Shown here piece after piece: positions 20,880 to 31,080 of a stretch of DNA of 64,000 bases (position 1 is the stretch's first letter; every line of letters starts with the position of its first letter). This DNA comes from Lophius americanus (taxonomy: Eukaryota; Chordata; Actinopteri; Lophiiformes; Lophiidae), in assembly GCA_037951165.1 (NCBI GenBank), contig JBBDHG010000186.1, positions 117,501-181,500 of the forward strand, read 5' to 3'. Position numbers and translations under genes: made by a program. The notes beneath the pieces were generated by a model. It worked only from the letters and a program-made list of their open reading frames with translations. It did no database searches and was not told the DNA's origin.

Positions 20880-21400
20880 TCTACAAAATCAACCGAACTT
20901 TAAATATTTATTTAATATTTACACACAATGTTTGGTTTATTACTACAGATTTGCTTTTTTCCCCCTTTTGTAAATCTTATTTTAAACATGCTAATCTATC
21001 TTTGAAGTCATCTTTCCATCATCCTATATCATGCAAATCCAAAAATATACAATCCAAACATATAGTGTGTGTCTGTTTAATTACACGCAGTCCCTTTAAT
21101 CCATGCATTAAAAACATGTCTCAATACGATATGCTAATGAGCTCATTATCATAAGGTTTTCAAAGCGATGGCAGTGTTAGTTTACTGGATGGTGATCCGT
21201 CGGCACACATAAATAATAACTGTATGCTGTCAGTCGGTCACATATGCTCTGCTTACATGTTCATGTGTTTGTGTTTCTCACATTTTCATCAGGAGCTTCA
21301 TGCCAACGATGACGTCGTTTCCATTTTACATTTCCGCTCGACAAATGTGTCTGTCGTGATCTATTAAATCTTTAAATCTCCAACATACCTGATCATACAG
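20880..21400. promoter_or_regulatory. Strong CNE-like block with octamer and inverted TAAT dimer
   Basis: Unique sequence carrying a perfect octamer ATGCAAAT (21031-21038), TAATTA (21078-21083), the palindrome TAATGAGCTCATTA (21135-21148), TAAATAATAACTGTATGC near 21210 and GATGACGTCG near 21308. No repeats and no coding frame beyond 67 codons. Among the clearest enhancer-like stretches in the window. Confidence 0.45.
21135..21148. promoter_or_regulatory. Palindromic homeodomain pair TAATGAGCTCATTA
   Basis: Perfect 14-bp dyad placing two TAAT cores tail to tail with GAGCTC between. Paired-class homeodomain dimers use similar geometry. Binding is inferred. Confidence 0.35.
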
Positions 21401-21830
21401 GATGTAGAGTTTATCAATACAGGAAAAGGTTAGCATCTTTAGCTAAAACAGGGAAGGAAAAAATGTAAATTAGCCAAAATCTGTTTTGGTTTTTCTCTAA
21501 AATTTAAAAAAGAAGTTCAAAAAATGTTATCGAATAATTATGATCATATTATTGAATCCAATTAATATTTGTACTAATTTAAATATTTAAATAAAGTATC
21601 AAAAATATTCATTGTTAAGAATATTTTAAATGTTTATGTATATTTGTTATAATAAAATGTTTGTTTTAAAAAAAGGACATTTGTTTTTATTACAATATAT
21701 TAATAATACTGTATATGTCTATTGTAATAAATATAAAAACATGATATTTAATTAAGTCATTAAATACATTAAATAAAATCATATTATTTGCCAATTAATT
21801 TCCAACACAAACTGAAATAAGAAAGGCTAT
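21400..21830. other. AT-rich spacer
   Basis: Very AT-rich; no gene. Confidence 0.55.
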
Positions 21831-22615
21831 AAGTTAAGAATGTATCAAAAGTGTACAATGTAACAAAAGTCTACAGTGTAACAAAAGTGTACAATGTAAC
21901 ACACGTTAAGAATGTTACAAATGTGTACAATGTGACAAAAGTGTATAATGTTACACATGTTAAGAATGTAGCAAAAGTGTACAATGTAACAAAAGTGTAT
22001 AATGTTACACACGTTAAGAATGTAACAAAAGTGTACAATGTAACAAAAGTGTCGGAGTAACAAAAGTGTACAATGTAACACAAGTTAAGAATGTAACAAA
22101 AGTGTACAATGTAACAAAAGTGTACAACAAGTTTACAATCGTATGTCATACATTTATGTAATATGTTTACAATTTAACACAAGTGTACAATGCGACAAAA
22201 GTGTACGATGTAACTACCATGTACAATATTAATACTTTACAATGTAATGTAAGTGTACATGTTACAAGTTTATAATTGACTATAATATGTTTATGTAATT
22301 CGTTTATAATGTAACAAAGGTGTACAATACAAAAAGTATACGCTGGGACAAAAAGATTATACTGTAACAAGTGTACAATGTAACACACATTAAGAATGTA
22401 ACAAAAGTGTAAAATGAAACAAAAGTTCATAATGTAACAAGTTTACAATCGTATATAATACGTTTACGTAATACGTTTATAATGTAACAAAGGTGTACAA
22501 TGTAACAAAAGCGTACATTGTAACAAAGGTGTTCAACATAAAAAGTATACAATTGGACAAAAGTTTACAGCGTAACAAGTTTACAGTATAACAAATGAAT
22601 CAAATGTAACAGTTG
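21831..22615. repeat. 18-bp minisatellite, AATGTAACAAAAGTGTAC
   Basis: About 40 copies, clean at the left and decaying rightward. Between 21905 and 22040 three unit types alternate (ending in GTTAAG, GTGTAC, GTGTAT), a 54-bp higher-order unit. Period 18 keeps frames open on both strands (Asn-Val-Thr repeats plus, Cys-Tyr repeats minus); not genes. Confidence 0.92.
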
Positions 22616-22619
22616 ATAT

Positions 22620-23025
22620 TTTATTATTTTTTTAAAATATAAAAATGGTCCGTAATATAAAAAGTGTCAAATGTAAGAAAGTAAAGTAAGTGATTAAGAA
22701 GGCCGGAGGAAACAGGAAACAGGAAGCTCTGCGTCCCGAGGATTTCAGATTGTTTTTGTCTCATTAGTTTTGCGGTGAAGCGTGAGAATAACGCGACGCT
22801 CAAACATAGAACCTGAGAAACAAACACTGGACTGATGCCGTAGAAATCCTCCCAGATTATCTGCAGGATGCTCTGAAATATGATCTTCATTCTTCAGCAG
22901 GGACTTAATCTGGACGGCGGTCCTGTGTCCTCGGAGAGAACCCGTCACTGGTGTCAGCGGCTGAAGTGGGTTCAGATTAAGGCTTTAATCCAGCTTTAAG
23001 AGGAAGTTGAGATGCTTTGACTTCT
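22620..23025. other. Unique DNA, weakly CNE-like
   Basis: GGAAACAGGAAACAGGAAGC direct repeat near 22708, TCTCATTAGTTTTGCGG near 22760. Minus-strand frames 22624-22948 have no domain. Confidence 0.25.
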
Positions 23026-23029
23026 CACC

Positions 23030-23299
23030 AGTCAGAGGAACTCTCCCTGCCTCCCTCGCCGTAATCTGATTGGGCACGTTCCCTTCAAATCGAGGGCAAC
23101 GCCAAAACAAAAGATCACCAATCAGATAGCGTGGGCTCCCACTGAACTTCTTGGCGTGCTATGAATGCTTCGCCCTCTCATGTGCGCTGGTATCTAGCAG
23201 CGAGATTCCCTGTGTCGCTTTTATGTGTTAATCGTCAGCGCTCAGCGAGAGCATTGTGCTGTCTGCATCGCCAGGGGAGGAAAACGAAGAGAAAGAGGG

Positions 23300-23336
<37 letters not shown>

Positions 23337-23455
23337 GGGCTGCCAGCGCCGTTTCACACGAGCAGAGAGTCGCCTCATCACCCCGCTGACGAAGGTCCAA
23401 GAGTGCAATGTGGCGCTCCGCCATGACAGACATGTCTAATTGGTGGGAAAGAGAA
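23030..23455. promoter_or_regulatory. Strong CNE-like block split by a poly(G) run
   Basis: CCGTAATCTGATTGGGCACG, ATCACCAATCAGATAGCG, TATGTGTTAATCGTCAGCGC and ATGTCTAATTGGTGGG are spread across the block. Two inverted CCAAT-type boxes (GATTGG and CCAATC) lie near 23069 and 23119. A 29-base poly(G) interrupts the unit. No plausible exon. Confidence 0.42.
23302..23330 (+). repeat. Poly(G) homopolymer, 29 G
   Basis: Uninterrupted run of 29 G in the window sequence. Length in the real genome may differ, since homopolymers this long are error-prone. Strong quadruplex potential. Confidence 0.9.
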
Positions 23456-23479
23456 TGAAGAGTCTATTTCTATTCATGG

Positions 23480-24120
23480 TTATCTGTTGGTGCATTAGCA
23501 TCAGGTAGCATTGAAGCCAAGTATCTGTTATGACATGTCAAGGTATAACACTTTAGCATTTGCTATATCAGATAACTTCCCACTTCATTTACCATTAGCC
23601 TACGTTAAAGTTTGACGTATAGCGTTAGCTACATCAGATGGTATACGCTTCAAGTGTTTGTCACTGTATCGTAAGCTAAAACTATTAGCATGTGGTACAT
23701 CAGATAGCATCTAATTCAAGTAAGGCAGTTGGCATTAGCTAAATTGGGTACCTTCCAACTCAATTATATGATAGCGCATGTAAATGTATGACGGCTAGCA
23801 TTAGCTATATCAAATAGGGTCCTAGAAAATGAACTGTTATTACATGTTTAGCTCTGACACTTAGCATTTCCTACATCAGACAGCATCTACCTAAACTATA
23901 TGTTAGCACATGTAAAAATGTGACAGCTATAGCTGCATCAATTAGCATCCAAGCCAATCATCTCTCAGCTATTAAAGTCTCACAGTACAACCCAACTATA
24001 TGCTAGTTTGTGTTTAGGTATGACTGTTAGCATGAGCTACATCGGCTAGCATCCAACTCTATTATTTGTAGGCACATGTATGACAGTTAGCAATAGCTAC
24101 ATTGGAAAGCATCAAATTCA
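23480..24120. repeat. Degenerate minisatellite, unit about 66 bp
   Basis: The phrase TTAGCTACATCAGATAGCAT recurs with anchors near 23562, 23628, 23694, 23738, 23804, 23870, 23932, 24036 and 24096. Most spacings are 60-66 bp. Each unit also carries CATGTAAATGTATGAC-like and CAACTCAATTATATG-like parts. Strongly diverged, hence old. It abuts the 21-bp satellite. Confidence 0.75.
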
Positions 24121-27100
24121 TTTATTATAGTTACATTAGTTATAATAGTAGAAACATTAGTTATAGTAGTAGAAACATTAGTTATAATAGTAGAAACATT
24201 AGTTATAATAGTAGAAACATTAATAATAGTAGTAGAAACATTAGTAATAGTAGTAGAAACATTAGTAATACTAGTAGAAACCTTAGTAATAGTAGTAGAA
24301 ACATTAGTTATAGTAGTAGAAACATTAGTAATAGTAGAAACATTAGTAATAGTAGTAGAAACATTAGTAATAGTAGTAGAAACATTAGTTATAGTAGTAG
24401 AAACATTATTTATAATAGTAGAAACATTAGTAATAGTAGTAGAAACATTAGTTATAGTAGTAGAAACATTAGTTATAATAGTAGAAACATTAGTAATAGT
24501 AGTAGAAACATTAGTTATAGTAGTAGAAACATTATTTATAATAGTAGAAACATTAGTAATAGTAGTAGAAACATTAGTAATAGTAGTAGAAACATTAGTT
24601 ATAATAGTAGAAACATTAGTTATAATAGTAGAAACATTAGTAATTGTAGTAGAAACATTAGTTATAATAGTAGAAACATTAGTTATAATCGTAGAAACAT
24701 TAGTAATAGTAGTAGAAACATTGGTTATAATAGTAGAAACATTATTTATAATAGTAGAAACATTAGTAATAGTAGTAGAAACATTAGTAATAGTAGTAGA
24801 AACATTAGTTATAGTAGTAGAAACATAATTAATAGTAGTAGAAACATTAGTAATAGTAGTAGAAACATTAGTTATAGTAGTAGAAACATTAGTTATAATA
24901 GTAGAAACATTAGTTATAAGCGTAGAAACATTAGTAATAGTAGTAGAAACATTAGTTATAATAGTAGAAACATTATTTATAATAGTAGAAACATTAGTAA
25001 TAGTAGTAGAAACATTAGTAATAGTAGTAGAAACATTAGTTATAGTAGTAGAAACATTATTTATAATAGTACAACATTAGTAATAGTAGTAGAAACATTA
25101 GTTATAATAGTAGAAACATTAATAATAGTAGTAGAAACATTATTTATAATAGTAGAAACATTAGTTATAGTAGTAGAAACATTAGTAATAGTAGTAGAAA
25201 CATTAGTTATAATAGTAGAAACATTAGTAATAGTAGTAGAAACATTAGTAATAGTAGTAGAAACATTAGTAATAGTAGTAGAAACATTAGTAATAGTAGT
25301 AGAAACATTATTTATAATAGTAGAAACATTAGTTATAGTAGTAGAAACATTAGTTATAATAGTAGAAACATTAGTAATAGTAGTAGAAACATTAGTAATA
25401 GTAGTAGAAACATTAGTTATAGTAGTAGAAACATTATTTATAATAGTAGAAACATTAGTTATAGTAGTAGAAACATTAGTTATAATAGTAGAAACATTAG
25501 TAATAGTAGTAGAAACATTAGTTATAGTAGTAGAAACATTATTTATCATAGTAGAAACATTAGTTATAATAGTAGAAACATTAGTTATAATAGTAGAAAC
25601 ATTAGTAATAGTAGTAGAAACATTAGTTATAATCGTAGAAACATTAGTAATAGTAGTAGAAACATTAGTTATAATAGTAGAAACATTATTTATAATAGTA
25701 GAAACATTAGTAATAGTAGTAGAAACATTAGTTATAATAGTAGAAACATTAATAATAGTAGTAGAAACATTAGTAATAGTAGTAGAAACATTTGTAATAG
25801 TAGTAGAAACATTATTTATAATAGTAGAAACATTAGTAATAGTAGTAGAAACATTAGTTATAATAGTAGAAACATTATTTATAATAGTAGAAACATTAGT
25901 AATAGTAGTAGAAACATTAGTAATAGTAGTAGAAACATTAGTTATAGTAGTAGAAACATTAGTTATAATAGTAGAAACATTAGTAATAGTAGTAGAAACA
26001 TTAGTTATAATAGTAGAAACATTATTTATAATAGTAGAAACATTAGTAATAGTAGTAGAAACATTAGTAATAGTAGTAGAAACATTAGTTATAGTAGTAG
26101 AAACATTATTTATAATAGTAGAAACATTAGTTATAGTAGTAGAAACATTAGTTATAATAGTAGAAACATTAGTTATAATAGTAGAAACATTAGTTATAAT
26201 AGTAGAAACATTAGTAATAGTAGTAGAAACATTAGTTATAATCGTAGAAACATTAGTAATAGTAGTAGAAACATTAGTTATAATAGTAGAAACATTATTT
26301 ATAATAGTAGAAACATTAGTAATAGTAGTAGAAACATTAGTTATAATAGTAGAAACATTAATAATAGTAGTAGAAACATTAGTAATAGTAGTAGAAACAT
26401 TTGTAATAGTAGTAGAAACATTATTTATAATAGTAGAAACATTAGTAATAGTAGTAGAAACATTAGTTATAATAGTAGAAACATTATTTATAATAGTAGA
26501 AACATTAGTAATAGTAGTAGAAACATTAGTAATAGTAGTAGAAACATTAGTTATAGTAGTAGAAACATTAGTTATAATAGTAGAAACATTAGTAATAGTA
26601 GTAGAAACATTAGTTATAATAGTAGAAACATTATTTATAATAGTAGAAACATTAGTAATAGTAGTAGAAACATTAGTAATAGTAGTAGAAACATTAGTTA
26701 TAGTAGTAGAAACATTATTTATAATAGTAGAAACATTAGTTATAGTAGTAGAAACATTAGTTATAATAGTAGAAACATTAGTTATAGTAGTAGAAACATT
26801 AGTTATAGTAGTAGAAACATTATTTATCATAGTAGAAACATTAGTTATAATAGTAGAAACATTAGTTATAATAGTAGAAACATTAGTAATAGTAGTAGAA
26901 ACATTAGTTATAATAGTAGAAACATTATTTATAATCGTAGAAACATTAGTAATAGTAGTAGAAACATTAGTTATAGTAGTAGAAACATTATTTATAATAG
27001 TAGAAACATTAGTAATAGTAGTAGAAACATTAGTTATAGTAGTAGAAACATTAGTTATAATAGTAGAAACATTAATAATAGTAGTAGAAACATTAGTAAT

Positions 27101-27128
27101 AGTAGTAGAAACATTTGTAATAGTAGTG
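24120..27128. repeat. 3-kb satellite-like array, 21-bp unit, about 143 copies
   Basis: The unit is GTAGAAACATTAGT followed by TATAATA or AATAGTA, with rarer TTTATAATA, AATAATA and TTTGTAATA types. Marker variants (AATCGTAG at 25631 and 26240; TTTGTAATAG at 25791 and 26400) are exactly 609 bp (29 units) apart, showing a higher-order duplication. A third TTTGTAATAG lies 714 bp (34 units) further on at 27114. A one-base deletion near 25071 shifts phase. The unit has no stop in several frames, so frames of 1032 codons (plus) and 589 codons (minus) arise; they are not genes. Confidence 0.97.
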
Positions 27129-27129
27129 A

Positions 27130-27370
27130 TCGTTACTTTGTTGCCGTGGTTACAGATGGAGTTGATTGTTCCTTATAGACTGTTTTGTAGTTATGATTGA
27201 ATCACGTATGGCAAGTTTTCAGTAAAATATTATGGGATTATTTTTGAAAGAACTCATGAAGAGTCAAATTTAAATCTGAGCAAGTTTTTAAATTTTTCTT
27301 TTTTACTGTGGCACAAATTGGAAAACACTAAGAAACGCTGCTCGATTTGGAATGTTAATATTTCAGTAGA
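27130..27370. other. Non-coding spacer
   Basis: AT-rich, nothing recognised. Confidence 0.4.
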
Positions 27371-27456
27371 GTGTATGTGTGTGTGTGTGTATATGTGTAT
27401 CTGTGTGTTTGTGTGTGTGTATATGTGTATCTGTGTGTTTGTGTGTGTGTGTGTGT
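27371..27456. repeat. (GT)n with a 30-bp tandem duplication
   Basis: The module ATATGTGTATCTGTGTG plus TTTGTGTGTGTGT occurs twice in tandem, at 27391-27420 and 27421-27450. Confidence 0.93.
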
Positions 27457-27700
27457 AAAGCAGATGCCATTCTCCTGATCTCAGTCTTCATCCGTCCGTC
27501 AACAACCCAAATCTTCCTCCAGCAGTGTTTTCTCTCTTCAGGTCAAACGTCGTCTAAATGGTTTGACCTCGTCTCACAGATCCACCTTCATCTGATGAAG
27601 AACATCTGCTGCCAAAATCAAACCACAAGATCAGTCGGACACGAGACAACGGCCGTTTTAATCTCCTTCTCTTCTTATAGGTATAAAATAAACTTCTACA
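27457..27700. other. Unique segment, no gene
   Basis: Within a 110-codon plus-strand frame that begins in the GT array (27379-27711). The part after the array resembles no family and lacks its own start. Confidence 0.3.
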
Positions 27701-28360
27701 CACATATTTAATGATATCAGAAGCATTTGACATTTTTATTTTACTGATCTATTATGTTTTTGAACATGTTTTAATATCTTATTATGTTATAAAAATATAA
27801 TTTAAAAAGTAAATATTGAAAATCTTAATTTTACTTTTTCATATTCATAATTTAACAACAAATAAAACACATTTAATGTGTATTAAAGTGAAATTACAAA
27901 TTCATTGTACATTAAAAATATTTATAATATGTTGTGTATGTATATAAAAAAATAAGATTAAACATTAGAAGTTGAAATTGTCTGACGAATATAAGATTAC
28001 ACGCATAAATTATAAATATATAAAAATAATATTTAACAAAAAAAATGTTTTAAATATGAACCAAATATACAAATATTTATTTCATTATATTAAAATAAAT
28101 TATAATCACGACTATGTAAACAAATTTAATTGATTTAATATTCTAATCTAATTATTTCTAAATCTAATTATTTCATCATTTTCAAATTTGACACATTATT
28201 GTGATAATTATAAATATATAACATCTAATAAAAAAAGGATTGACCAAAATTAAAACATTTATAGAAAACTCTTATGCAAATATATATATAATAAAAATAA
28301 CTAAAAAGTTATTTAATGAAATTTAAAATGAAACAAAGTAAAGTTAGTGTTTATGCATGA
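27700..28360. other. AT-rich low-complexity DNA
   Basis: Extremely AT-rich with TATAAATA-type words. No gene. Confidence 0.6.
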
Positions 28361-29015
28361 AAATAAAAGCGACTCGTTTGTAGTTTGGACCAGAACACTG
28401 ATGTTTCCGCCTCGCTAAATAATCCAAAATATGTTTTTTTCCAAACTTTAAAAAGAAATTGATGCAAATATTCCAACAAGGGGCGACCTTTGACCCCGAC
28501 CCGCTGGGTTTGTTAAAGCTAATGATCGTCGACTTCGGCCGACCCGCAGAAACAAACATGCGGAAGGTTTAAAGGTCGCGTTCATCGTGCAGAGAACCTT
28601 ACAGTAGGGTCAACAACTGGGCCGGGCTTTAGTGGTCAAACATGTTCTCGGTCCAAACACGTTTCATCCAACAAAAGGGGGGGGAGAGTCGAGGGGGGAG
28701 GGGGGGAACGAGGAAGGAGAACAGAAGTTTAGCCACGGTGCTTTTATTGACGTGGGAAGAACCAGCAAACGAGCTGCTCTCACTCTTGCGTGTCGGGTCC
28801 GTCTGTCGGCTCCAGAATCCAAAACAACTTCACATTTTTGAGAAACCCGGAGGCAGCTGGCGTTCCCAGGAGGCGCCGCTCACGCTCTGCAACCCTATCT
28901 GCTCTGCACCTGGGGGTCTCGCGGGGCGACCCGCACCTTTGGGTCCAGCACTCGGACCAGAACGTCGGATCCTACACAGGGAGGAGGCGTCGGTCGGGTT
29001 CAATGAGTTTGACGG
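28360..29015. other. Unique DNA with G-rich tract
   Basis: A G-rich tract lies at about 28677-28712. Plus-strand frames of 137 and 124 codons (28642-29055, 28790-29164) overlap in different registers and run into the transposon at 29020, so neither is convincing. Confidence 0.35.
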
Positions 29016-29018
29016 GGT

Positions 29019-29950
29019 CCGGTGTGAAAAAGTATTCACACCCCCTGATCTTTAGATGTAGATGTTCCCCCTCTGGTTTCCAAACTCGTCTGAAGACTGG
29101 AGGTCCGGTTCTGACGTCACTGTGGTGGAATTTTGGCCCACTCTTCACTGCAGAACTGCTTTAGTGCAGAATCATTGTTGGTTTGTGAGCAAGAACTTAT
29201 CTTGTCCAACCACGGCATCTCCACGGGGTTCAGGTCCAGACTCTGACTAGACCACTCAGATCAGAACCATTCAGAGGGGGTCTCACTCCTCAGATACTGA
29301 TGATCTCATGTTCTAAACTTTTCATGTTTCCTTCAGTCGTTCTGGTTCTGAAGCAGCAGATCATCTCCTCAACGTTTCACGTCCACCTCCATGTTGGACC
29401 GTAGGTCTGATGTTCTTCTGGTGGAACGCTGTGTTTGGTTTCCACCAGATGGAACTGGACCCCCGTCTTCAAACGGGTCAACTTTTACACTCATCAGTCC
29501 AGAGAAGATCCTCCCAGAAGCTCTGAGGGTCATCAAAGTGTCTTCTGGGTAAAATCAGACCAGTCTTTGTGTTCTTCTGGGTCAGCAGTGGTTCTCCTCA
29601 CCATTCTCCCATGATGCCACTTTAGCCCAGTGTATCTTGAATAGTGGAGCCGTGACCTCTGACCTTTACTGAGGTGGGAGAGGCCTGCAGGTCCTTTGAT
29701 GTTCTGTCTGGATCTTCTGTGACTTCCTGAAGGAACTTTGGAAGGTGGTCTACTTCTGTAAAGGTTCACTTTGGTTCCAGGTCTTCTCCACATGTCTCAC
29801 TGTGGATCTGAGAACCAGAACCTTTAGAACCCTTTCCAGACTGATGGACTTCAATCACCTTCTGGAACGTTCTTTTGATTTCGGCATAGTGTGCTACTGG
29901 TGAGACCTCGGAGCCAACTTCCTGCTTCTGAACATCATGTCTACTGAAGA
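29019..29950 (-). mobile_element. Tc1-type transposon relic (family B), near full-length transposase, decayed
   Basis: GTGTGAAAAAGTATTCACAC at the low-coordinate end is a TIR-like terminus. Read on the minus strand the order is: start codon near 29886 (ATGCCGAAATC), CAGTCTGGAAAGG, GTGAACCTTTACAGAAGT, the CATCTCAGTAAAGGTCAGAG zone, TGGACTGATGAGTG, and at the 3' end GTGGGCCAAAATTCC. This is the layout of a common fish Tc1 transposase (paired helix-turn-helix, then DDE/D). Frame 29533-29793 covers the linker (KVNLYRSRPPSKV, then LSHLSKGQRSRLHYSRY). Multiple frameshifts; inactive. The opposite TIR was not found. Confidence 0.8.
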
Positions 29951-29954
29951 GATG

Positions 29955-30705
29955 ATGTGTCGAACAGGGCCGGTACCGATCCGGTCTGGAACCAGTTAGT
30001 ACTGCCGTTTGGGTCGAAGGTTTAAAAACCTTTTAGATGATAGTTCTGTGTATTTTGACATTTCGGTCTTCAGCATCTAAAAAACTTGAAAGTCTTTTTA
30101 TTCTGAAAACGTGTGACTTAAAAGAAAAGCAGTAAGTAATTCAAAAAAACAGTATAGAATTCAAAGTTTTACTGTAAATATATAAGAAAAACAAACGTTT
30201 ACTGTAAAGTATTATTCCGATTAGACTGTTCAGGAATATACATTTAAATATACAGTAAAAGTACTTTAACCTTAAAGGAAGATTATACCGTCGTTTTTAC
30301 AGTAACAAGATGCTGAACATTTGATGAATGTTTGTGAAGTAATTTTGATTTCGTGGACAAATAAAAAGTCTGTATTTACCGTAATCAACTTTATGAACTC
30401 TTCTCGTTAGCGTAAACAGGCTAACATTAAGGCGGTTCATGCTAATTTTACCGTAAACTTTTGTACAACGTTATCATATGTTTTACGGCAGTTTTTCTTT
30501 CTTCTTTCTTTTTTACAGTGTAGAAGTATCTGTCTGGTGAAGCTTAAGGCACCCGATGTTTTATTTTACCGTATTTTTTTCACGTTTCTTTCCGAGATGC
30601 CAAAAACGTCCGAACATGAAAAATAAAGTGAAATAAAAGGAAATATTTGTGGAAACCGGAAACTAAAAAATGAATAACATTTCGGCGCTTTAAGGATGTA
30701 AACAG
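29955..30705. other. AT-rich spacer with recurring TACTGTAAA motifs
   Basis: TTTACTGTAAA and TTTACAGTAAA or TTTACCGTAAA recur near 30167, 30198, 30253, 30297, 30377, 30451 and 30482. This is a degenerate dispersed pattern seen in fish DNA, with no fixed period. No gene. Confidence 0.45.
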
Positions 30706-30709
30706 AGGT

Positions 30710-30800
30710 GACGTCGTGGCGGCGACGTCGTGGCGGCGACGTCGTGGCGGCGACGTCGTGGCGGCGACGTCGTGGCGGCGACGTCGTGGCGGCGACGTCG
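30710..30800. repeat. CpG-rich 14-bp minisatellite, GACGTCGTGGCGGC
   Basis: 6.5 near-perfect copies. Each copy holds the palindrome GACGTC and several CpGs. Period 42 in protein gives Arg/Pro and Val/Ala frames on both strands (30566-30943 and 30580-30852 minus, 30730-30918 plus) that are array artefacts. Confidence 0.95.
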
Positions 30801-30887
30801 TACGACGATGAATGTGTATCGTCATCATCAGTCTGGACTGTCTTTCCAACATGCCAGAATTTTAAAACCACTCCCCGGTAAAAAGCC

Positions 30888-30993
30888 TCCTTATCTCCGC
30901 GGCGAGGAGCGAACATGAACATGATGTCGCCCGTGTCGAACATCTGACCCGGCTGGAACCTGCGGCGAGCGGCGCAGCTGAACAGGAGGCCGT
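30888..30993 (-). CDS. Possible coding exon fragment, product unknown
   Basis: On the minus strand a long C/T-rich tract (about 31075 to 30996) ends in CCATCCAG, a good splice acceptor. The following frame (phase leaving two bases) reads GLLFSCAARRRFQPGQMFD and on through TGDIMFMFAPRRGDKEA. Third codon positions are mostly G or C over about 30 codons, unlike the flanking DNA, and GC3 falls after the GDKEA part. I see no good donor: the frame stays open into the 14-bp array. I do not recognise the protein. Alternatives are a CpG-rich regulatory block that happens to be open, or a decayed exon. Confidence 0.22.
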
Positions 30994-31080
30994 CTGGATG
31001 GGAGAGGAAGGGGGGGGCGGCGAGGAGGCTGAGGGGGCTGAGGGGGTTGGGGGGGTTGGAGGGGGTTTTGGCTGTACATG
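30994..31080. repeat. G-rich (plus) / C-rich (minus) tract
   Basis: Runs of 4-7 G separated by CT, TT or CGGCGA on the plus strand, giving quadruplex potential. On the minus strand it would serve as a polypyrimidine tract before the acceptor at 30994. Confidence 0.6.

Noticed and set aside
24120..27128. CRISPR-like regular repeat array
   Set aside because: Units are contiguous without unique spacers and the context is animal DNA; a minisatellite explains it.
24102..27200. 1032-codon plus-strand frame (and 589-codon minus-strand frame 25061-26830)
   Set aside because: Entirely the translation of the 21-bp tandem array; no unique protein segment and open on both strands for the same reason.
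28642..29055. 137-codon plus-strand frame
   Set aside because: Starts in a G-rich tract, overlaps another frame in a different register, runs into the Tc1 relic; no domain.
29533..29793. 86-codon minus-strand frame as a host gene
   Set aside because: It is the linker part of a decayed Tc1 transposase; annotated as a mobile-element relic.
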